Counted from the first letter of the stretch, positions 26,097 through 37,623 are shown. The stretch is 64,000 nt of DNA from Parvibaculum indicum (GCF_011762095.1 NZ_JAASQO010000005.1:62001-126000); one strand, 5' to 3'. Numbers and translations: made by a program. The notes: generated by a model from the sequence alone, not told the origin.

Positions 26097-26756
26097 TCAT
26101 TTCTTGCGCGCTATCATTACGCCGTCGCCGATGGAGGCGAGACAGCTATCGACGCGATCGTCTTCGCCGATCTTTTCACTCAGGGTGCGCAGCGCAACCG
26201 TGTCCTCGTCCCTGTCCAAGGAGTCGGCGACGCGCCCGTGCCAGAGCATGTTGTCGAGCAGGATGAGGCCGCCCGGCCGCATCAGGGTCAGGCATTTCTC
26301 GTAATAGGTGTCGTAGCCGGTCTTGTCGGCATCGATGAAGGCGAGGTCGAACGTGCCTCCATCGCCATTGTCGATCAGCGCGTCGAGCGTCAGCGCCGCG
26401 GGCGCGAGGCGCAGCGTGATGCGGTCGGCAAGGCCGAGTTCCGTCCAGTAGCGCTTCGCGATGGAAGTCCATTCCTCGTTGACGTCGCAGCAGATGAGTT
26501 CACCGTCGGGCGGCAATGCCTGCGCAACGGCGATGGCGCTCATGCCGGTAAAGGTGCCGATCTCGATGGCGCGCCTTGCGCCGATGAGTTTCGCCATCAG
26601 CGTCATGAAGGCCGTCTGGTCCTCCCCGATCTGCATGCCGGCCGCGGGAAGTTTCGAGGTCTCCTCGCGAAGCCGGATCACGGCTTCCGGTTCGGCGGTC
26701 GTGACGGATCCGATAAAGGTTCCGAGGTCGTCGGGGAAAAAGCCGCGCACGGTCAT
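26097..26756 (-). CDS. Caffeoyl-CoA O-methyltransferase-type SAM methyltransferase
   Basis: A 219-residue class I methyltransferase. The SAM-binding motif I is AIEIGTFTGMSAIAVAQAL, the adenine-binding acidic residue lies in GELICCDVNEEW, and FDLAFIDADKTGYDTYYEK with GGLILLDNMLWHGRV is the metal-binding signature of the caffeoyl/catechol O-methyltransferase family. The substrate is unknown. The start at 26756 follows AAGGAAAGGAA. It lies 35 bp after a PadR-type regulator gene on the same strand, so it is probably controlled by that regulator. Confidence 0.88.
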   Translation of the reverse strand: MTVRGFFPDDLGTFIGSVTTAEPEAVIRLREETSKLPAAGMQIGEDQTAFMTLMAKLIGARRAIEIGTFTGMSAIAVAQALPPDGELICCDVNEEWTSIAKRYWTELGLADRITLRLAPAALTLDALIDNGDGGTFDLAFIDADKTGYDTYYEKCLTLMRPGGLILLDNMLWHGRVADSLDRDEDTVALRTLSEKIGEDDRVDSCLASIGDGVMIARKK

Positions 26757-26791
26757 GGTCGGGTTCCTTTCCTTCGTCTGCCTTGCACGGG

Positions 26792-27379
26792 TCAGCCGTT
26801 CTCGATGTCGCGCGCGGCGCGGTCGAGCGTTTCGGCGATGCGCTTGGCTTCGTCGCGGTCGATGGGACCGCGTTCCCAACGCATGTAGAGCACGTTGCGC
26901 AGATTTTCGACGGCGCGCTGTATCTCCGGCGCGGGTCTGTCTGCCTGTTCGGATGCGACCTCGCGCATCCGCGCCTTTACAGCCTCGGCGGCGCTGCGGT
27001 TTTCCGCGAGATAGGCGTCGCCTCCGCCGGTGATGGCGAACTGCTTGCGATTGCCGTCGCCGTCGGCGGTCGCGATCAGGCCCATCTCTTCCAGCAGGGT
27101 GAGGGACGGGTAGATCACGCCCGGGCTTGGCGTATAGGCACCGCCAGTTTCCTCTTCGATGGCTTTGATGATGTCGTATCCATGGCGCGGCTTTTCCGCG
27201 ATGAGGCCCAGGATCAGGAAGCGCAAATCGCCCTGCTCGAAAATCCGGCCCCGGCGTCGCCTGTGCCGGCGGCCCCAGCCGCGGCCGCCGCCCATCTCCT
27301 CGAAGCCTTCGAAGCCGTCTCCACGGCCCCGTCCATGGCGATGCCTGTGGGCATGGCCGAACATTTTCCTGTTTCGCAT
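26792..27379 (-). CDS. PadR-family transcriptional regulator with His/Arg/Gly-rich N-terminus
   Basis: A 195-residue protein. The PadR winged helix occupies about residues 48-125: GDLRFLILGLIAEKPRHGYD, IIKAIEEETGGAYTPSPGVI and YPSLTLLEEMGLIATADGDG. A C-terminal helical dimerisation part follows. The first 45 residues are unusual: rich in His, Arg and Gly (HAHRHRHGRGRGD and GRGWGRRHRRRRGR), which might bind metal or nucleic acid. Upstream are two GATATATC palindromes. The start at 27379 follows GGAGA. The ligand is unknown; phenolics are common for PadR. Confidence 0.88.
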   Translation of the reverse strand: MRNRKMFGHAHRHRHGRGRGDGFEGFEEMGGGRGWGRRHRRRRGRIFEQGDLRFLILGLIAEKPRHGYDIIKAIEEETGGAYTPSPGVIYPSLTLLEEMGLIATADGDGNRKQFAITGGGDAYLAENRSAAEAVKARMREVASEQADRPAPEIQRAVENLRNVLYMRWERGPIDRDEAKRIAETLDRAARDIENG

Positions 27380-27401
27380 TAGATGTTCTCCGATACTGTT
27401 T

Positions 27402-27441
27402 CGATATATCGGAAAAGAAGATATGTTTAGATATATCTAAA
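27402..27441 (-). promoter_or_regulatory. Paired palindromes upstream of the PadR gene
   Basis: CGATATATCG (27402-27411) and TTTAGATATATCTAAA (27426-27441) are perfect palindromes sharing the core GATATATC, with centres 27 bp apart. They lie 23-62 bp upstream of the PadR start codon and are AT-rich against a GC-rich background. They are the best candidates for autoregulatory operator sites and probably overlap the promoter. Confidence 0.55.
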
Positions 27442-27491
27442 TTCAAGCCGGAATGTAGCCAGCATAGGAAACGGCCAAAAAAGGGGAGAAA

Positions 27492-28100
27492 TCAGCGGGT
27501 GCTGGAGCGCAGCCCGTACTCGTTCACCGGGGTGGCCTCGGCGACGCGCTTGCCTTCATAGCGAAGTTCGTAGGCGAAGGACTGGCCGAAGCTCGCAGAG
27601 AGCATGCCGAAAGACAGAGACTGGTCCTCGGAGCGGGCATCGCGGGCGATTTCCAGCGAGAACTCCCTGGCGGCGTCGCGGTTCACCGGCATGAAGCCCA
27701 GAAGCTGCGGGTCGAGATCCTCGGCGGAGGCAAGCTGAACCGGCTCGCCTTCATTGGTTCCCTCGCCGTCTTCCAGCAGCGCGATCACGCCATGAAAGTC
27801 GTCCTGCGTGGCAAGGGTGCCCGGCGTCTCGCAGAAATCGCGGGTGTCGTTGAGCAGGGATTCCAGGATGCGGCAATCCTTGCCGGTGACTTCCGACAGC
27901 GCATGTTCGGTGAGGTCGCGGCCGGTAAAGACGGTGGAGACGAGGCCGGCGATGCTCCAGGCCTGCCCGACCGTGATGGCGCCGATAAGCGGGGCGGCGC
28001 AGCCGGAAAGCGTGACCGAGAGGGCTGCGACGGCGCCCAGCCGCAGCAGCTTCCTGCCGGATGTCAGACCTGAAAAGCCATTTGCGAATTGCCCAGCCAT
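27492..28100 (-). CDS. Putative lipoprotein of unknown function
   Basis: A 202-residue protein with a lipoprotein signal: a basic N-region, a hydrophobic stretch and the lipobox LSGC (AVAALSVTLSGCAAP), so the mature protein should begin at that cysteine and be membrane-anchored. After a second hydrophobic stretch (IGAITVGQAWSIAGLVSTVF) come TGRDLTEHALSEVTGKDCRI and FCETP, reminiscent of a conserved alphaproteobacterial family. The two later cysteines could form a disulfide. The ATG at 28100 is chosen because the signal peptide starts nearby. No function is assigned. Confidence 0.72.
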   Translation of the reverse strand: MAGQFANGFSGLTSGRKLLRLGAVAALSVTLSGCAAPLIGAITVGQAWSIAGLVSTVFTGRDLTEHALSEVTGKDCRILESLLNDTRDFCETPGTLATQDDFHGVIALLEDGEGTNEGEPVQLASAEDLDPQLLGFMPVNRDAAREFSLEIARDARSEDQSLSFGMLSASFGQSFAYELRYEGKRVAEATPVNEYGLRSSTR

Positions 28101-29498
<1,398 letters not shown>

Positions 29499-29524
29499 GC
29501 CTTTTTCGCATTTCGGGCGAATTG

Positions 29525-29556
29525 AGGGCGGTCCTTCGGGCCGCCCTTTTTCTTTT
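29525..29556 (+). terminator. Rho-independent terminator after mdh
   Basis: Stem AGGGCGG/CCGCCCT with an inner TCC/GGG pairing around a TTC loop, followed by TTTTTCTTTT at 29547-29556. Confidence 0.85.
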
Positions 29557-29628
29557 GTCCTTGCCGCATCTTCCCTGACGCCCTATTTTAATGAAAACCA
29601 TTAATATGACTTTTCGGGAGGAAGCGGG

Positions 29629-30717
29629 ATGGGGCGGAAGATCGGAATTGCGCTGGCAGGCCTTGCCGGGCTTGTCGCGCTGGCGGGTGGCATCGCCTTG
29701 GCCACTTTGTGGTTCTCGCCCTCTTTGCAGGATGCCGCGATGGAGCGCGTGGCCACCGCCATGGCGACACCCGACACCGAGGTCCTCTCCAAGGATGCGC
29801 TCCATATCGTCTTTTGCGGCACGGGCTCGCCCCTGCCGGATCCCGACCGGGCGAGTTCCTGCTATGGCATTTATGCGGGCGGGCATTTCTTCCTGCTGGA
29901 TGCCGGGACGGGGGGCTGGTCCAGGCTTGCGCGGATGCGTGTGCCGGTGGGCGGCATAGACGGCGTCTTGCTGACCCATCTCCATTCCGACCATATCGGC
30001 GGCCTGCCTGACATTGCGCTCAACACATGGGCTGCGGGCCGCAAGGCGCCCCTGAAGGTCTACGGTCCCCGCGGGACCGAGAAGGTGGTCGAGGGTCTCG
30101 ACGAGGCCTATGCGATCGACAATGGCTATCGGATCGCGCATCACGGGGCGGCGCTGCTGCCGCCCGAAGCGGCGCGTATGGATGCGGTTATCGTCGACGT
30201 GCCCGATCGCGACAAGGCCGTCACCGTCTTTGACAGGGACGGCCTCAAGATCAGCGCTTTCCAGGTGAACCATCTGCCGGTGAAACCCGCCTATGGCTAC
30301 CGGGTGGACTATGAGGGCCGCGCCGTCGTCTTCTCGGGCGATACGAAACGGGAAGAGAATGTGGCGCGCTTCGGCAAAGGCGCCGATGTGATGGTCCATG
30401 AGGCGCTGGCCGGGCATATGGTCAATACGATCGGCCGGGTCCTCGCCAAGGCCGGGGACCGCCGCGCCAGGATCATGGGCGACATTCCCGACTATCACAC
30501 GACGCCGGTGGAGGCGGCCGGGATTGCCAATGAAGCGGGGGCGAAGCTGCTCGTCTATTCCCATATCGTGCCGGCGCTGCCCAACAGCATGGCGGAGCAT
30601 GTTTTCCTGCGCGGGGTGGGCGATGTTCGCCCGGAAGGGACGATGCTTGGCTATGACCAGCTCTATCTCGAGCTGCCGGTCGGTTCCGACGAGATCGTCC
30701 GGCACGATCTGCGCTGA
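29629..30717 (+). CDS. Metallo-beta-lactamase-fold hydrolase, membrane-anchored or exported
   Basis: A 362-residue protein. The first 30 residues are a hydrophobic signal anchor or signal peptide (IALAGLAGLVALAGGIALAT). The metal site THLHSDHIGGLPD (HxHxDH) appears at about residue 115, and later ligands are in FSGDTKREENV and YSHIVPAL. The pattern resembles RNase Z/arylsulfatase-like members of the superfamily, but an extracytoplasmic location argues against tRNA processing. The substrate is unknown. It sits alone between mdh and sucC, each side bounded by a terminator-like hairpin. Confidence 0.8.
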   Translation: MGRKIGIALAGLAGLVALAGGIALATLWFSPSLQDAAMERVATAMATPDTEVLSKDALHIVFCGTGSPLPDPDRASSCYGIYAGGHFFLLDAGTGGWSRLARMRVPVGGIDGVLLTHLHSDHIGGLPDIALNTWAAGRKAPLKVYGPRGTEKVVEGLDEAYAIDNGYRIAHHGAALLPPEAARMDAVIVDVPDRDKAVTVFDRDGLKISAFQVNHLPVKPAYGYRVDYEGRAVVFSGDTKREENVARFGKGADVMVHEALAGHMVNTIGRVLAKAGDRRARIMGDIPDYHTTPVEAAGIANEAGAKLLVYSHIVPALPNSMAEHVFLRGVGDVRPEGTMLGYDQLYLELPVGSDEIVRHDLR

Positions 30718-30747
30718 CGCAGCGTCTCTCCCCTTCGTGACTGAGAG

Positions 30748-30771
30748 ATGACTCCTCCGTCATGATTTTTT
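30748..30771 (+). terminator. Weak terminator-like hairpin after the MBL-fold gene
   Basis: A short 5-bp stem, ATGAC/GTCAT, with a 6-base loop and a T-run at 30766-30771. The stem is weak, so efficiency is doubtful. Confidence 0.4.
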
Positions 30772-30955
30772 GCGGTTTCGAGCGGATTTTCCGGTCCTAA
30801 AAAGGCTGGAAATCCGCGTGCTTCCGGTTGCGCTGTCATATGCCAGTGCTATAAGTCAATGACAAAGCATTTCGTGAAGCCGGATTCATTGCTTCACGTG
30901 CAACCCACTCCCGGCGAGGGGTCCCTCCCGCCGGTCCAAGCTGGACAGGCTTTCC

Positions 30956-32152
30956 ATGAATATTCACGAGTATCAGGCCAAGGCCCTTCTGAAGGGGTAC
31001 GGCGCTCCGGTCGCCGAGGGTGTGCCGATCTTCAAGGCCGAGGAGGCCAAGGCGGCGGCGGAACAGCTCCCCGGTCCGCTCTATGTGGTCAAGAGCCAGA
31101 TTCACGCCGGCGGCCGCGGCAAGGGCAAGTTCAAGGAACTCGGGCCCGACGCCAAGGGCGGCGTTCGCCTTGCCAAGAGCGTGGACGAGGTCGTTGCCTT
31201 CGCCAATGAAATGCTCGGCCATACCCTTGTGACCAAGCAGACCGGCCCGGCCGGCAAGCAGGTCGGCCGCCTCTATATCGAGGACGGCGCCGATATCGAC
31301 CGCGAACTCTACCTCTCCATTCTCGTCGACCGCACCGTCGGCCAGAACGCCTTCGTGGTATCGACCGAGGGCGGCATGGACATCGAGGCCGTCGCCGAGG
31401 AAACGCCCGAGAAAATTCTTACCCTGCCGATCGATCCGACCGCCGGCGTGACCGACGCCGATGCGAAGAAGCTCTGCGAAGCCCTTGAGCTCGAAGGCGA
31501 AGCGGCGGAAGACGGCAAGAAGCTCTTTCCGATCCTCTACAAGGCCTATGTCGAAAAGGACATGAGCCTTCTTGAGATCAACCCGCTCATCGTCATGACC
31601 AACGGGCGCCTTCGCGTGCTCGACGCCAAGGTCTCCTTCGACGGCAACGCGCTGTTCCGTCATGACGACATCATGGCGCTGCGCGACAAGTCCGAAGAGG
31701 ACGAAAAGGAAATCGAGGCGTCGAAATACGATCTCGCCTATGTCGCGCTCGACGGCAATATCGGCTGCATGGTCAATGGTGCCGGTCTCGCCATGGCGAC
31801 GATGGACATCATCAAGCTTTACGGTGCCGAGCCCGCCAACTTCCTCGACGTCGGCGGCGGCGCCACCACGGAGAAGGTGACGGCCGCCTTCAAGATCATC
31901 ACCGCGGATCCGGCGGTCGAAGGCATCCTCGTCAACATCTTCGGCGGCATCATGAAATGCGATGTCATCGCCGAGGGTGTGGTCGCGGCCGTCAAGGAGG
32001 TCGGGCTCAGGGTTCCCCTTGTCGTTCGGCTTGAAGGCACCAATGTCGAACTTGGCAAGAAAATCATCAACGAGAGCGGCCTCAACGTGATCGCGGCCGA
32101 CGACCTCGACGATGCGGCGCAGAAGATCGTCGCCGCCGTGAAGGGAGCCTGA
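30956..32152 (+). CDS. sucC: Succinyl-CoA synthetase beta subunit (ADP-forming)
   Basis: Beta subunit (398 aa) with an N-terminal ATP-grasp fold: [38 protein letters not shown] and LEINPLIV. The C-terminal ligase domain has [36 protein letters not shown] and the helix-rich [14 protein letters not shown]. With SucD it makes ATP from succinyl-CoA. The start at 30956 is the family start. Its stop lies 3 bp before sucD. Confidence 0.98.
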   Translation: MNIHEYQAKALLKGYGAPVAEGVPIFKAEEAKAAAEQLPGPLYVVKSQIHAGGRGKGKFKELGPDAKGGVRLAKSVDEVVAFANEMLGHTLVTKQTGPAGKQVGRLYIEDGADIDRELYLSILVDRTVGQNAFVVSTEGGMDIEAVAEETPEKILTLPIDPTAGVTDADAKKLCEALELEGEAAEDGKKLFPILYKAYVEKDMSLLEINPLIVMTNGRLRVLDAKVSFDGNALFRHDDIMALRDKSEEDEKEIEASKYDLAYVALDGNIGCMVNGAGLAMATMDIIKLYGAEPANFLDVGGGATTEKVTAAFKIITADPAVEGILVNIFGGIMKCDVIAEGVVAAVKEVGLRVPLVVRLEGTNVELGKKIINESGLNVIAADDLDDAAQKIVAAVKGA

Positions 32153-32155
32153 CAG

Positions 32156-33058
32156 ATGTCCATTCTCGTCAACAAAGACACCAAGGTTCTCGTGCAGGGC
32201 CTCACCGGCAAGACAGGTACCTTCCACACCGAGCAGGCGCTGGCCTATCACGGCACGCAGATGGTCGGCGGTATTCATCCGAAGAAGGGCGGCGAGACCT
32301 GGGAAGGCGCGAACGGCGAAAAGCTGCCGATCTTCGCGACCGTCGCCGAGGGCAAGAAGGCCACCGGCGCCAACGCCTCCGTGGTCTATGTGCCGCCGGC
32401 GGGCGCCGGCGCTGCGATCATCGAGGCGATCGAGGCGGAAATCCCGCTCATCGTCTGCATCACCGAAGGTATTCCGGTGCAGGACATGGTCAAGGTGAAG
32501 GCCAGGCTCGACGCCTCGAAGTCGCGGTTGATCGGTCCGAACTGCCCCGGCGTGCTGACGCCGGACGAGTGCAAGATCGGCATCATGCCGGGCTCGATCT
32601 TCAAGAAGGGCTCCGTGGGCATTCTGTCGCGCTCGGGCACGCTGACCTATGAGGCGGTCTTCCAGACCACCAATGAGGGTCTGGGCCAGTCGACGGCGGT
32701 CGGCATCGGCGGCGATCCGGTCAAGGGGACCGAGTTCATCGACATGCTGGATCTGTTCCTGGACGACCCGGAAACGGAATCCATCATCATGATCGGCGAG
32801 ATCGGCGGTTCAGCCGAGGAAGATGCCGCCGCCTGGCTGATCGAGCAGGCCAAGAAGGGCCGCAAGAAGCCGATGGCCGGTTTCATCGCGGGTCGCACCG
32901 CGCCTCCCGGACGTACCATGGGCCATGCCGGCGCCGTGATTTCGGGCGGCAAGGGCGGCGCAGAAGACAAGATCGCGGCCATGGAAGCGGCCGGCATCAA
33001 GGTGTCGCCCTCCCCGGCGCGTCTCGGCAAGACGCTCGTCGAGGTGCTCAAGGGCTGA
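32156..33058 (+). CDS. sucD: Succinyl-CoA synthetase alpha subunit
   Basis: Alpha subunit (300 aa) carrying the CoA-binding Rossmann domain ([20 protein letters not shown]) and the phosphohistidine H257 in [39 protein letters not shown] and [10 protein letters not shown] are conserved CoA-ligase segments. It begins 3 bp after sucC. A hairpin lies immediately after the stop; sucA starts about 250 bp further on. Confidence 0.98.
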   Translation: MSILVNKDTKVLVQGLTGKTGTFHTEQALAYHGTQMVGGIHPKKGGETWEGANGEKLPIFATVAEGKKATGANASVVYVPPAGAGAAIIEAIEAEIPLIVCITEGIPVQDMVKVKARLDASKSRLIGPNCPGVLTPDECKIGIMPGSIFKKGSVGILSRSGTLTYEAVFQTTNEGLGQSTAVGIGGDPVKGTEFIDMLDLFLDDPETESIIMIGEIGGSAEEDAAAWLIEQAKKGRKKPMAGFIAGRTAPPGRTMGHAGAVISGGKGGAEDKIAAMEAAGIKVSPSPARLGKTLVEVLKG

Positions 33059-33078
33059 GCTCTGCCTCAAGGCAGAGC
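33059..33078 (+). terminator. Hairpin immediately after sucD
   Basis: Perfect 8-bp stem GCTCTGCC/GGCAGAGC with a TCAA loop, starting at the base after the sucD stop. There is no T-run, so it may be an mRNA 3'-end stabiliser or attenuator rather than an intrinsic terminator. A second hairpin, GGCGGCGC/GCGCCGCC, lies at 33097-33117. Confidence 0.35.
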
Positions 33079-33307
33079 CCGTCCGACGAATATGGCGGCG
33101 GCGCTCCATGCGCCGCCTCCGCTCCCGGCAACCGGCAAATATGTCGCTGCCGGATATCGATCTCACAGGCTGTTGACCGAATAGGGGTCGTTATCAATGG
33201 CTTGTTCAGACTTCGCGTGTCACAATTTTAGGGTTAACGGACACGCAAAATGACTGCTTCTGGGGTGCGGGTTCTCCCCGTCCCCATGACAGAAACGGGC
33301 CCAGACC

Positions 33308-36253
33308 ATGAGCAATGAAAGCGCCAGGGCGCGCTTGGAACGCACTTCCTTTCTCTACGGAACGAATGCCGGCTTCGTTGAGGAGCTTTATGCGCGTTAC
33401 CTGAACGACCCGGCGTCGGTCGATGCGGAATGGAAGAAATTCTTCGACGAGCTGGACGATGAGCGTGAGAACGTCCTGAAGGAAGTTCGCGGCGCCTCAT
33501 GGAAGCGCGACGACTGGCCGGTCTCCGCCAATGGCGAGCTGGTGAGCGCGCTGGACGGCAACTGGCCCGCCGCCGAACAGAAAAAACTCGCCGAGAAAGT
33601 GGCCGCCCGCGCGCCCGCCGGTACGAGCGAGGAAAGCGTGCGCAAGGCCACGCTCGATTCCATCCGCGCCATCATGATGATCCGCGCCTATCGTATCCGC
33701 GGTCATCTGGACGCGAATGTCGATCCGTTGAATCTGAGGCCGCAGTCGCTTCATCCGGAACTTCAGCCCGAGACCTATGGTTTCGGTCCGGAGGACATGG
33801 ACCGGCCGATCTTCATCGACTACGTGCTGGGTCTGGAAACGGCGACCGTGCGCGAAATGCTCGACATTCTGCAGCGGACCTATTGCGGGACGCTGGCCGT
33901 CGAATTCATGCATATCGTCGATCCGGAAGAAAAGGCCTGGATCCAGGAGCGCATCGAAGGCCCCGACAAGGAAGTCACCTTCACCGAGATGGGCCGGAGC
34001 GCGATCCTCGAAAAGCTGATCGAGGCGGAAGGTTTCGAGCGTTTCTGCTCGGTGAAATATACCGGCACGAAGCGGTTCGGCCTCGACGGCGCGGAGGCGA
34101 TCATTCCCGCGCTCGAACAGGTCATCAAGCGCGGCGGCGCGCTGGGCGCGCGAGAGGTCGTGTTCGGCATGGCGCATCGCGGCCGCCTGAATGTGCTGAC
34201 CGGCGTGATGTCGAAGCCCTATCGCGCGGTGTTCCACGAGTTCAAGGGCGGGTCCTCGACGCCGGAAGACATCGATGGCTCGGGCGATGTGAAATATCAC
34301 CTCGGCGCCTCGTCGGATCGCGAGTTCGACGGCAACAAGGTACATCTGTCGCTGACGGCCAATCCGTCGCATCTGGAAATCGTCGATCCGGTGGTGCTCG
34401 GCAAGGCGCGCGCCAAGCAGGACCAGCTTTACGATCGCGACCGCACGACGGTGATCCCGCTGCTCATCCATGGCGATGCGGCCTTTGCGGGCCAGGGCGT
34501 GGTGGCGGAGTGCCTCGGCCTTTCGGGCCTCAAGGGCCATCGCACGGGCGGGTCGATCCATATCATCATCAACAACCAGATCGGTTTCACCACGAGCCCG
34601 ATCAACAGCCGGTCGTCGCCCTATCCCTCGGATGTGGCGAAGATGGTGGGCGCGCCGATCTTCCATGTGAACGGCGACGATCCGGAAGCGGTGGTGCATG
34701 CCGCCAAGATCGCGACCGAGTTCCGCCAGCGCTTCAACAAGCCCGTCGTCCTCGACATGTTCTGCTATCGCCGCTTCGGCCATAACGAAGGCGACGATCC
34801 GAGCATGACGCAGCCCTTGATGTACAAGAAGATCAAGGACCATCCGACGACCTATGAAATCTATTCCCGGCGTCTGGTCGAAGAAGGCCTGATGACCGAG
34901 GAAGAGGTCGATGAAAGGCGCAAGGCGTTCCGCGCCAAGCTCGACGAGGAATATGAAGCGGTCACCGGCTTCCGTCCCAACAAGGCGGACTGGCTGGACG
35001 GACGCTGGTCGGGTCTCAGCAAGGCGGAAGGCGAAGCGCGGCGCGGCGACACGGCGGTGGATATCGAGACGCTGAAGCGTGTCGGCAAGCGCATCGCCTC
35101 CGTGCCGGACGGTTTCAATATCCACAAGACCATCGGTCGGCTCTTCGATCATCGCAACAAGATGATGGAGACCGGCGAAGGGGTCGACTGGGGTATGGCC
35201 GAGCAGCTTGCCTATGGCACGCTGGTGGATGAGGGCATCAAGGTGCGCCTCGTCGGTCAGGATTCCGAGCGCGGCACCTTCGCGCACCGGCATTCGGTGC
35301 TGATCGATCAGGAGAACGAAGACCATTACGTGCCGCTGAACAATATTTCCGAGAACCAGGCGGAGTATGAAGTCGTCAACTCCATGCTGTCGGAAAACGC
35401 AGTGCTGGGCTTCGAATATGGCTACAGCCTGGCCGAGCCCAATGCGCTCGTGCTCTGGGAAGCGCAGTTCGGCGATTTCGCCAATGGCGCGCAGGTGGTG
35501 ATCGACCAGTTCATCTCGTCGGCCGAGCGCAAATGGCTGCGCATGTCGGGTCTGGTGATGCTTCTGCCGCATGGCTATGAAGGCCAGGGGCCGGAGCATT
35601 CCTCCGCGCGTCTGGAGCGTTACCTGCAGATGTGCGCGGAAGATAATATGCAGGTGGTGAACATCACCACGCCGATGAACTATTTCCATGCGTTGCGGCG
35701 TCAGGTGCATCGCAATTTCCGCAAGCCGCTCATCGTCATGACGCCGAAGTCGCTTCTGCGCCACAAGCGCTGCATTTCGCGTCTCGATGAATTCGGTCCC
35801 GGCTCGTCCTTCCATCGCGTTCTCTGGGACGATGCGGAGATGCTGCCGGACCAGAAGATCAAGCTCGCGGCCGACAAGGAAATCAAGCGCGTCGTCATGT
35901 GCACCGGCAAGGTCTATTACGACCTTTACGAGGAGCGCGAGCGGCGCGAGATCAACGATATCTACCTGTTGCGTGTGGAACAGCTCTATCCGTTCCCGGC
36001 CAAGTCGCTGATTACGGAACTGTCTCGCTTCCCGCAGGCGGAAATCGTGTGGTGTCAGGAAGAGCCCAAGAATATGGGCGCCTGGGCCTTCATGGAGCCG
36101 AACATCGAATGGGTGCTCGACCATGTGGGGGCGCGCTATCGCCGCGCGGAATATGCCGGACGTCCGGCATCCGCCTCCACGGCGAGCGGGCTCATGTCCA
36201 GACATAATCAGGAACTCAACCAGCTTCTGTCAGAAGCGCTCAAGATCGATTGA
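33308..36253 (+). CDS. sucA: 2-oxoglutarate dehydrogenase E1 component
   Basis: Thiamin-diphosphate-dependent E1 (981 aa), decarboxylating 2-oxoglutarate and passing the succinyl group to lipoyl-SucB. The N-terminal SFLYGTNAGFVEELYARYLN is the E2-binding part. ThDP-domain motifs include VVFGMAHRGRLNVLTGVMSK, HLGASSDREFDGNKVHLSLT and FHVNGDDPEAV. The C-terminal half holds RLVGQDSERGTFAHRHSVL and LLPHGYEGQGPEHSSARLER. The length is normal for alphaproteobacteria. It leads the sucA-sucB-ORF-lpd cluster. Confidence 0.98.
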   Translation: MSNESARARLERTSFLYGTNAGFVEELYARYLNDPASVDAEWKKFFDELDDERENVLKEVRGASWKRDDWPVSANGELVSALDGNWPAAEQKKLAEKVAARAPAGTSEESVRKATLDSIRAIMMIRAYRIRGHLDANVDPLNLRPQSLHPELQPETYGFGPEDMDRPIFIDYVLGLETATVREMLDILQRTYCGTLAVEFMHIVDPEEKAWIQERIEGPDKEVTFTEMGRSAILEKLIEAEGFERFCSVKYTGTKRFGLDGAEAIIPALEQVIKRGGALGAREVVFGMAHRGRLNVLTGVMSKPYRAVFHEFKGGSSTPEDIDGSGDVKYHLGASSDREFDGNKVHLSLTANPSHLEIVDPVVLGKARAKQDQLYDRDRTTVIPLLIHGDAAFAGQGVVAECLGLSGLKGHRTGGSIHIIINNQIGFTTSPINSRSSPYPSDVAKMVGAPIFHVNGDDPEAVVHAAKIATEFRQRFNKPVVLDMFCYRRFGHNEGDDPSMTQPLMYKKIKDHPTTYEIYSRRLVEEGLMTEEEVDERRKAFRAKLDEEYEAVTGFRPNKADWLDGRWSGLSKAEGEARRGDTAVDIETLKRVGKRIASVPDGFNIHKTIGRLFDHRNKMMETGEGVDWGMAEQLAYGTLVDEGIKVRLVGQDSERGTFAHRHSVLIDQENEDHYVPLNNISENQAEYEVVNSMLSENAVLGFEYGYSLAEPNALVLWEAQFGDFANGAQVVIDQFISSAERKWLRMSGLVMLLPHGYEGQGPEHSSARLERYLQMCAEDNMQVVNITTPMNYFHALRRQVHRNFRKPLIVMTPKSLLRHKRCISRLDEFGPGSSFHRVLWDDAEMLPDQKIKLAADKEIKRVVMCTGKVYYDLYEERERREINDIYLLRVEQLYPFPAKSLITELSRFPQAEIVWCQEEPKNMGAWAFMEPNIEWVLDHVGARYRRAEYAGRPASASTASGLMSRHNQELNQLLSEALKID

Positions 36254-36310
36254 TGCCGCCCGCCGCTTCTCTGGTTGAAGCGGGAACGGCCGTCCGAGAA
36301 AGGCAGTCAG

Positions 36311-37612
36311 ATGTCGACCGAAATTCGCGTGCCCACGCTGGGCGAATCCGTTACCGAAGCCACCGTCGCCCAATGGTACAAAAAGCCCGGCGACAGCGTG
36401 GAAGTGGATGAGCCGCTGGTCGAGCTGGAGACCGACAAGGTAAGCGTGGAAGTGCCCGCGCCGTCGGCCGGCGTGTTGTCCGAGATCGCCGTTGCCGATG
36501 GCGAGACGGTGGAGGTCGGCGCGCTTCTCGGCATGCTGGGCGAAGCCGGATCGGAGGCGAAGGCTCAGCCCAAGAAGGACGAGAAGAAGGAAGAGCCGAA
36601 AAAGGCCGCGGCCAAGGAAGAGCCGAAAAAGGAAGAACCCAAGAAAGAAGAGCCCAAGAAGGAAGAAGCCGCGCCCGCCAAGGCCGATGCGGGCGAAGAG
36701 GCGTTGTCGCCCGCGGTTCGCCGCATCGTCGATGAAAACAATCTCGACGTATCGACGATCGAAGGCACCGGACCGGGCGGGCGCATCACCAAGGAAGACG
36801 CGATGCGCGCGGCCGAAGGCGGTGCCTCGGCCGGGCAGGAAACGAAGCCGGAAGCCAAGCCGGCGGCAAAGCCCGCCGATGCCTCTTCCGTGTCCGCGCC
36901 TGCCGATCAGAGCGCGCGCGAGGAGCGCGTACGGATGACGCGGCTCAGGAAAACCATCGCTTCACGTCTCAAGGAAGCGCAGAACACCGCGGCGATGCTC
37001 ACCACCTTCAACGAGGTGGATATGGGCGCTGTCATGTCGCTCCGGAGCCAGCACAAGGAACTTTTCGAGAAGAAGCACGGCGTGCGGCTCGGCTTCATGG
37101 GCTTCTTCGTGAAGGCCTGCATTCATGCGTTGCAGGAAATTCCCGCCGTGAATGCCGAGATCGACGGCGACGAGCTGATCTACAAGAATTATTACAATAT
37201 CGGCGTGGCGGTCGGCACCGAGAAGGGTCTCGTCGTCCCCGTCGTCCGCGAAGCGCAGGAGCTTTCCATCGCGGGCATCGAAAAGACGATCAACGATTTC
37301 GGGCGCCGCGCGCGCGACGGCGATCTGAAGCTCGACGAACTTCAGGGCGGCACCTTCACCATCTCCAATGGCGGCGTCTATGGCTCGCTCATGTCCACGC
37401 CGATCCTGAATGCGCCGCAGTCGGGCATTCTCGGCATGCACAAGATCCAGGAACGCCCGATGGTGGTCGACGGCGAAATCAGGATCCGCCCGATGATGTA
37501 TCTGGCACTGTCCTATGACCACCGGATCGTGGACGGCAAGGAAGCCGTGACCTTCCTGGTGCGCGTGAAGGAAAGTCTCGAAGACCCGCAGCGCCTGCTG
37601 CTCGACCTTTAA
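36311..37612 (+). CDS. sucB: 2-oxoglutarate dehydrogenase E2 (dihydrolipoyl succinyltransferase)
   Basis: E2 core of the 2-oxoglutarate dehydrogenase complex (433 aa). Domains in order: lipoyl domain with the lipoylated K43 ([17 protein letters not shown]), a highly charged linker with repeated EEPKK units (about residues 80-125), the peripheral subunit-binding domain ([20 protein letters not shown]), a second Ala/Pro/Lys linker, and the catalytic domain ending with the active-site [15 protein letters not shown]. The ATG at 36311 is the family start; an ATG at 36275 adds 12 residues without homology. It is followed by a 63-codon ORF. Confidence 0.97.
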   Translation: MSTEIRVPTLGESVTEATVAQWYKKPGDSVEVDEPLVELETDKVSVEVPAPSAGVLSEIAVADGETVEVGALLGMLGEAGSEAKAQPKKDEKKEEPKKAAAKEEPKKEEPKKEEPKKEEAAPAKADAGEEALSPAVRRIVDENNLDVSTIEGTGPGGRITKEDAMRAAEGGASAGQETKPEAKPAAKPADASSVSAPADQSAREERVRMTRLRKTIASRLKEAQNTAAMLTTFNEVDMGAVMSLRSQHKELFEKKHGVRLGFMGFFVKACIHALQEIPAVNAEIDGDELIYKNYYNIGVAVGTEKGLVVPVVREAQELSIAGIEKTINDFGRRARDGDLKLDELQGGTFTISNGGVYGSLMSTPILNAPQSGILGMHKIQERPMVVDGEIRIRPMMYLALSYDHRIVDGKEAVTFLVRVKESLEDPQRLLLDL

Positions 37613-37623
37613 GGGCGGCCCGC

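Noticed and set aside
33497-36205. 902-codon minus-strand ORF opposite sucA
   Set aside because: Shadow of the sucA reading frame with no protein family features and no ribosome binding site.
36580-36690. Tandem DNA repeat in sucB as a possible minisatellite or CRISPR-like array
   Set aside because: It encodes the charged EEPKK linker of the E2 protein in frame; such linkers are normal in E2 proteins and there are no spacers.
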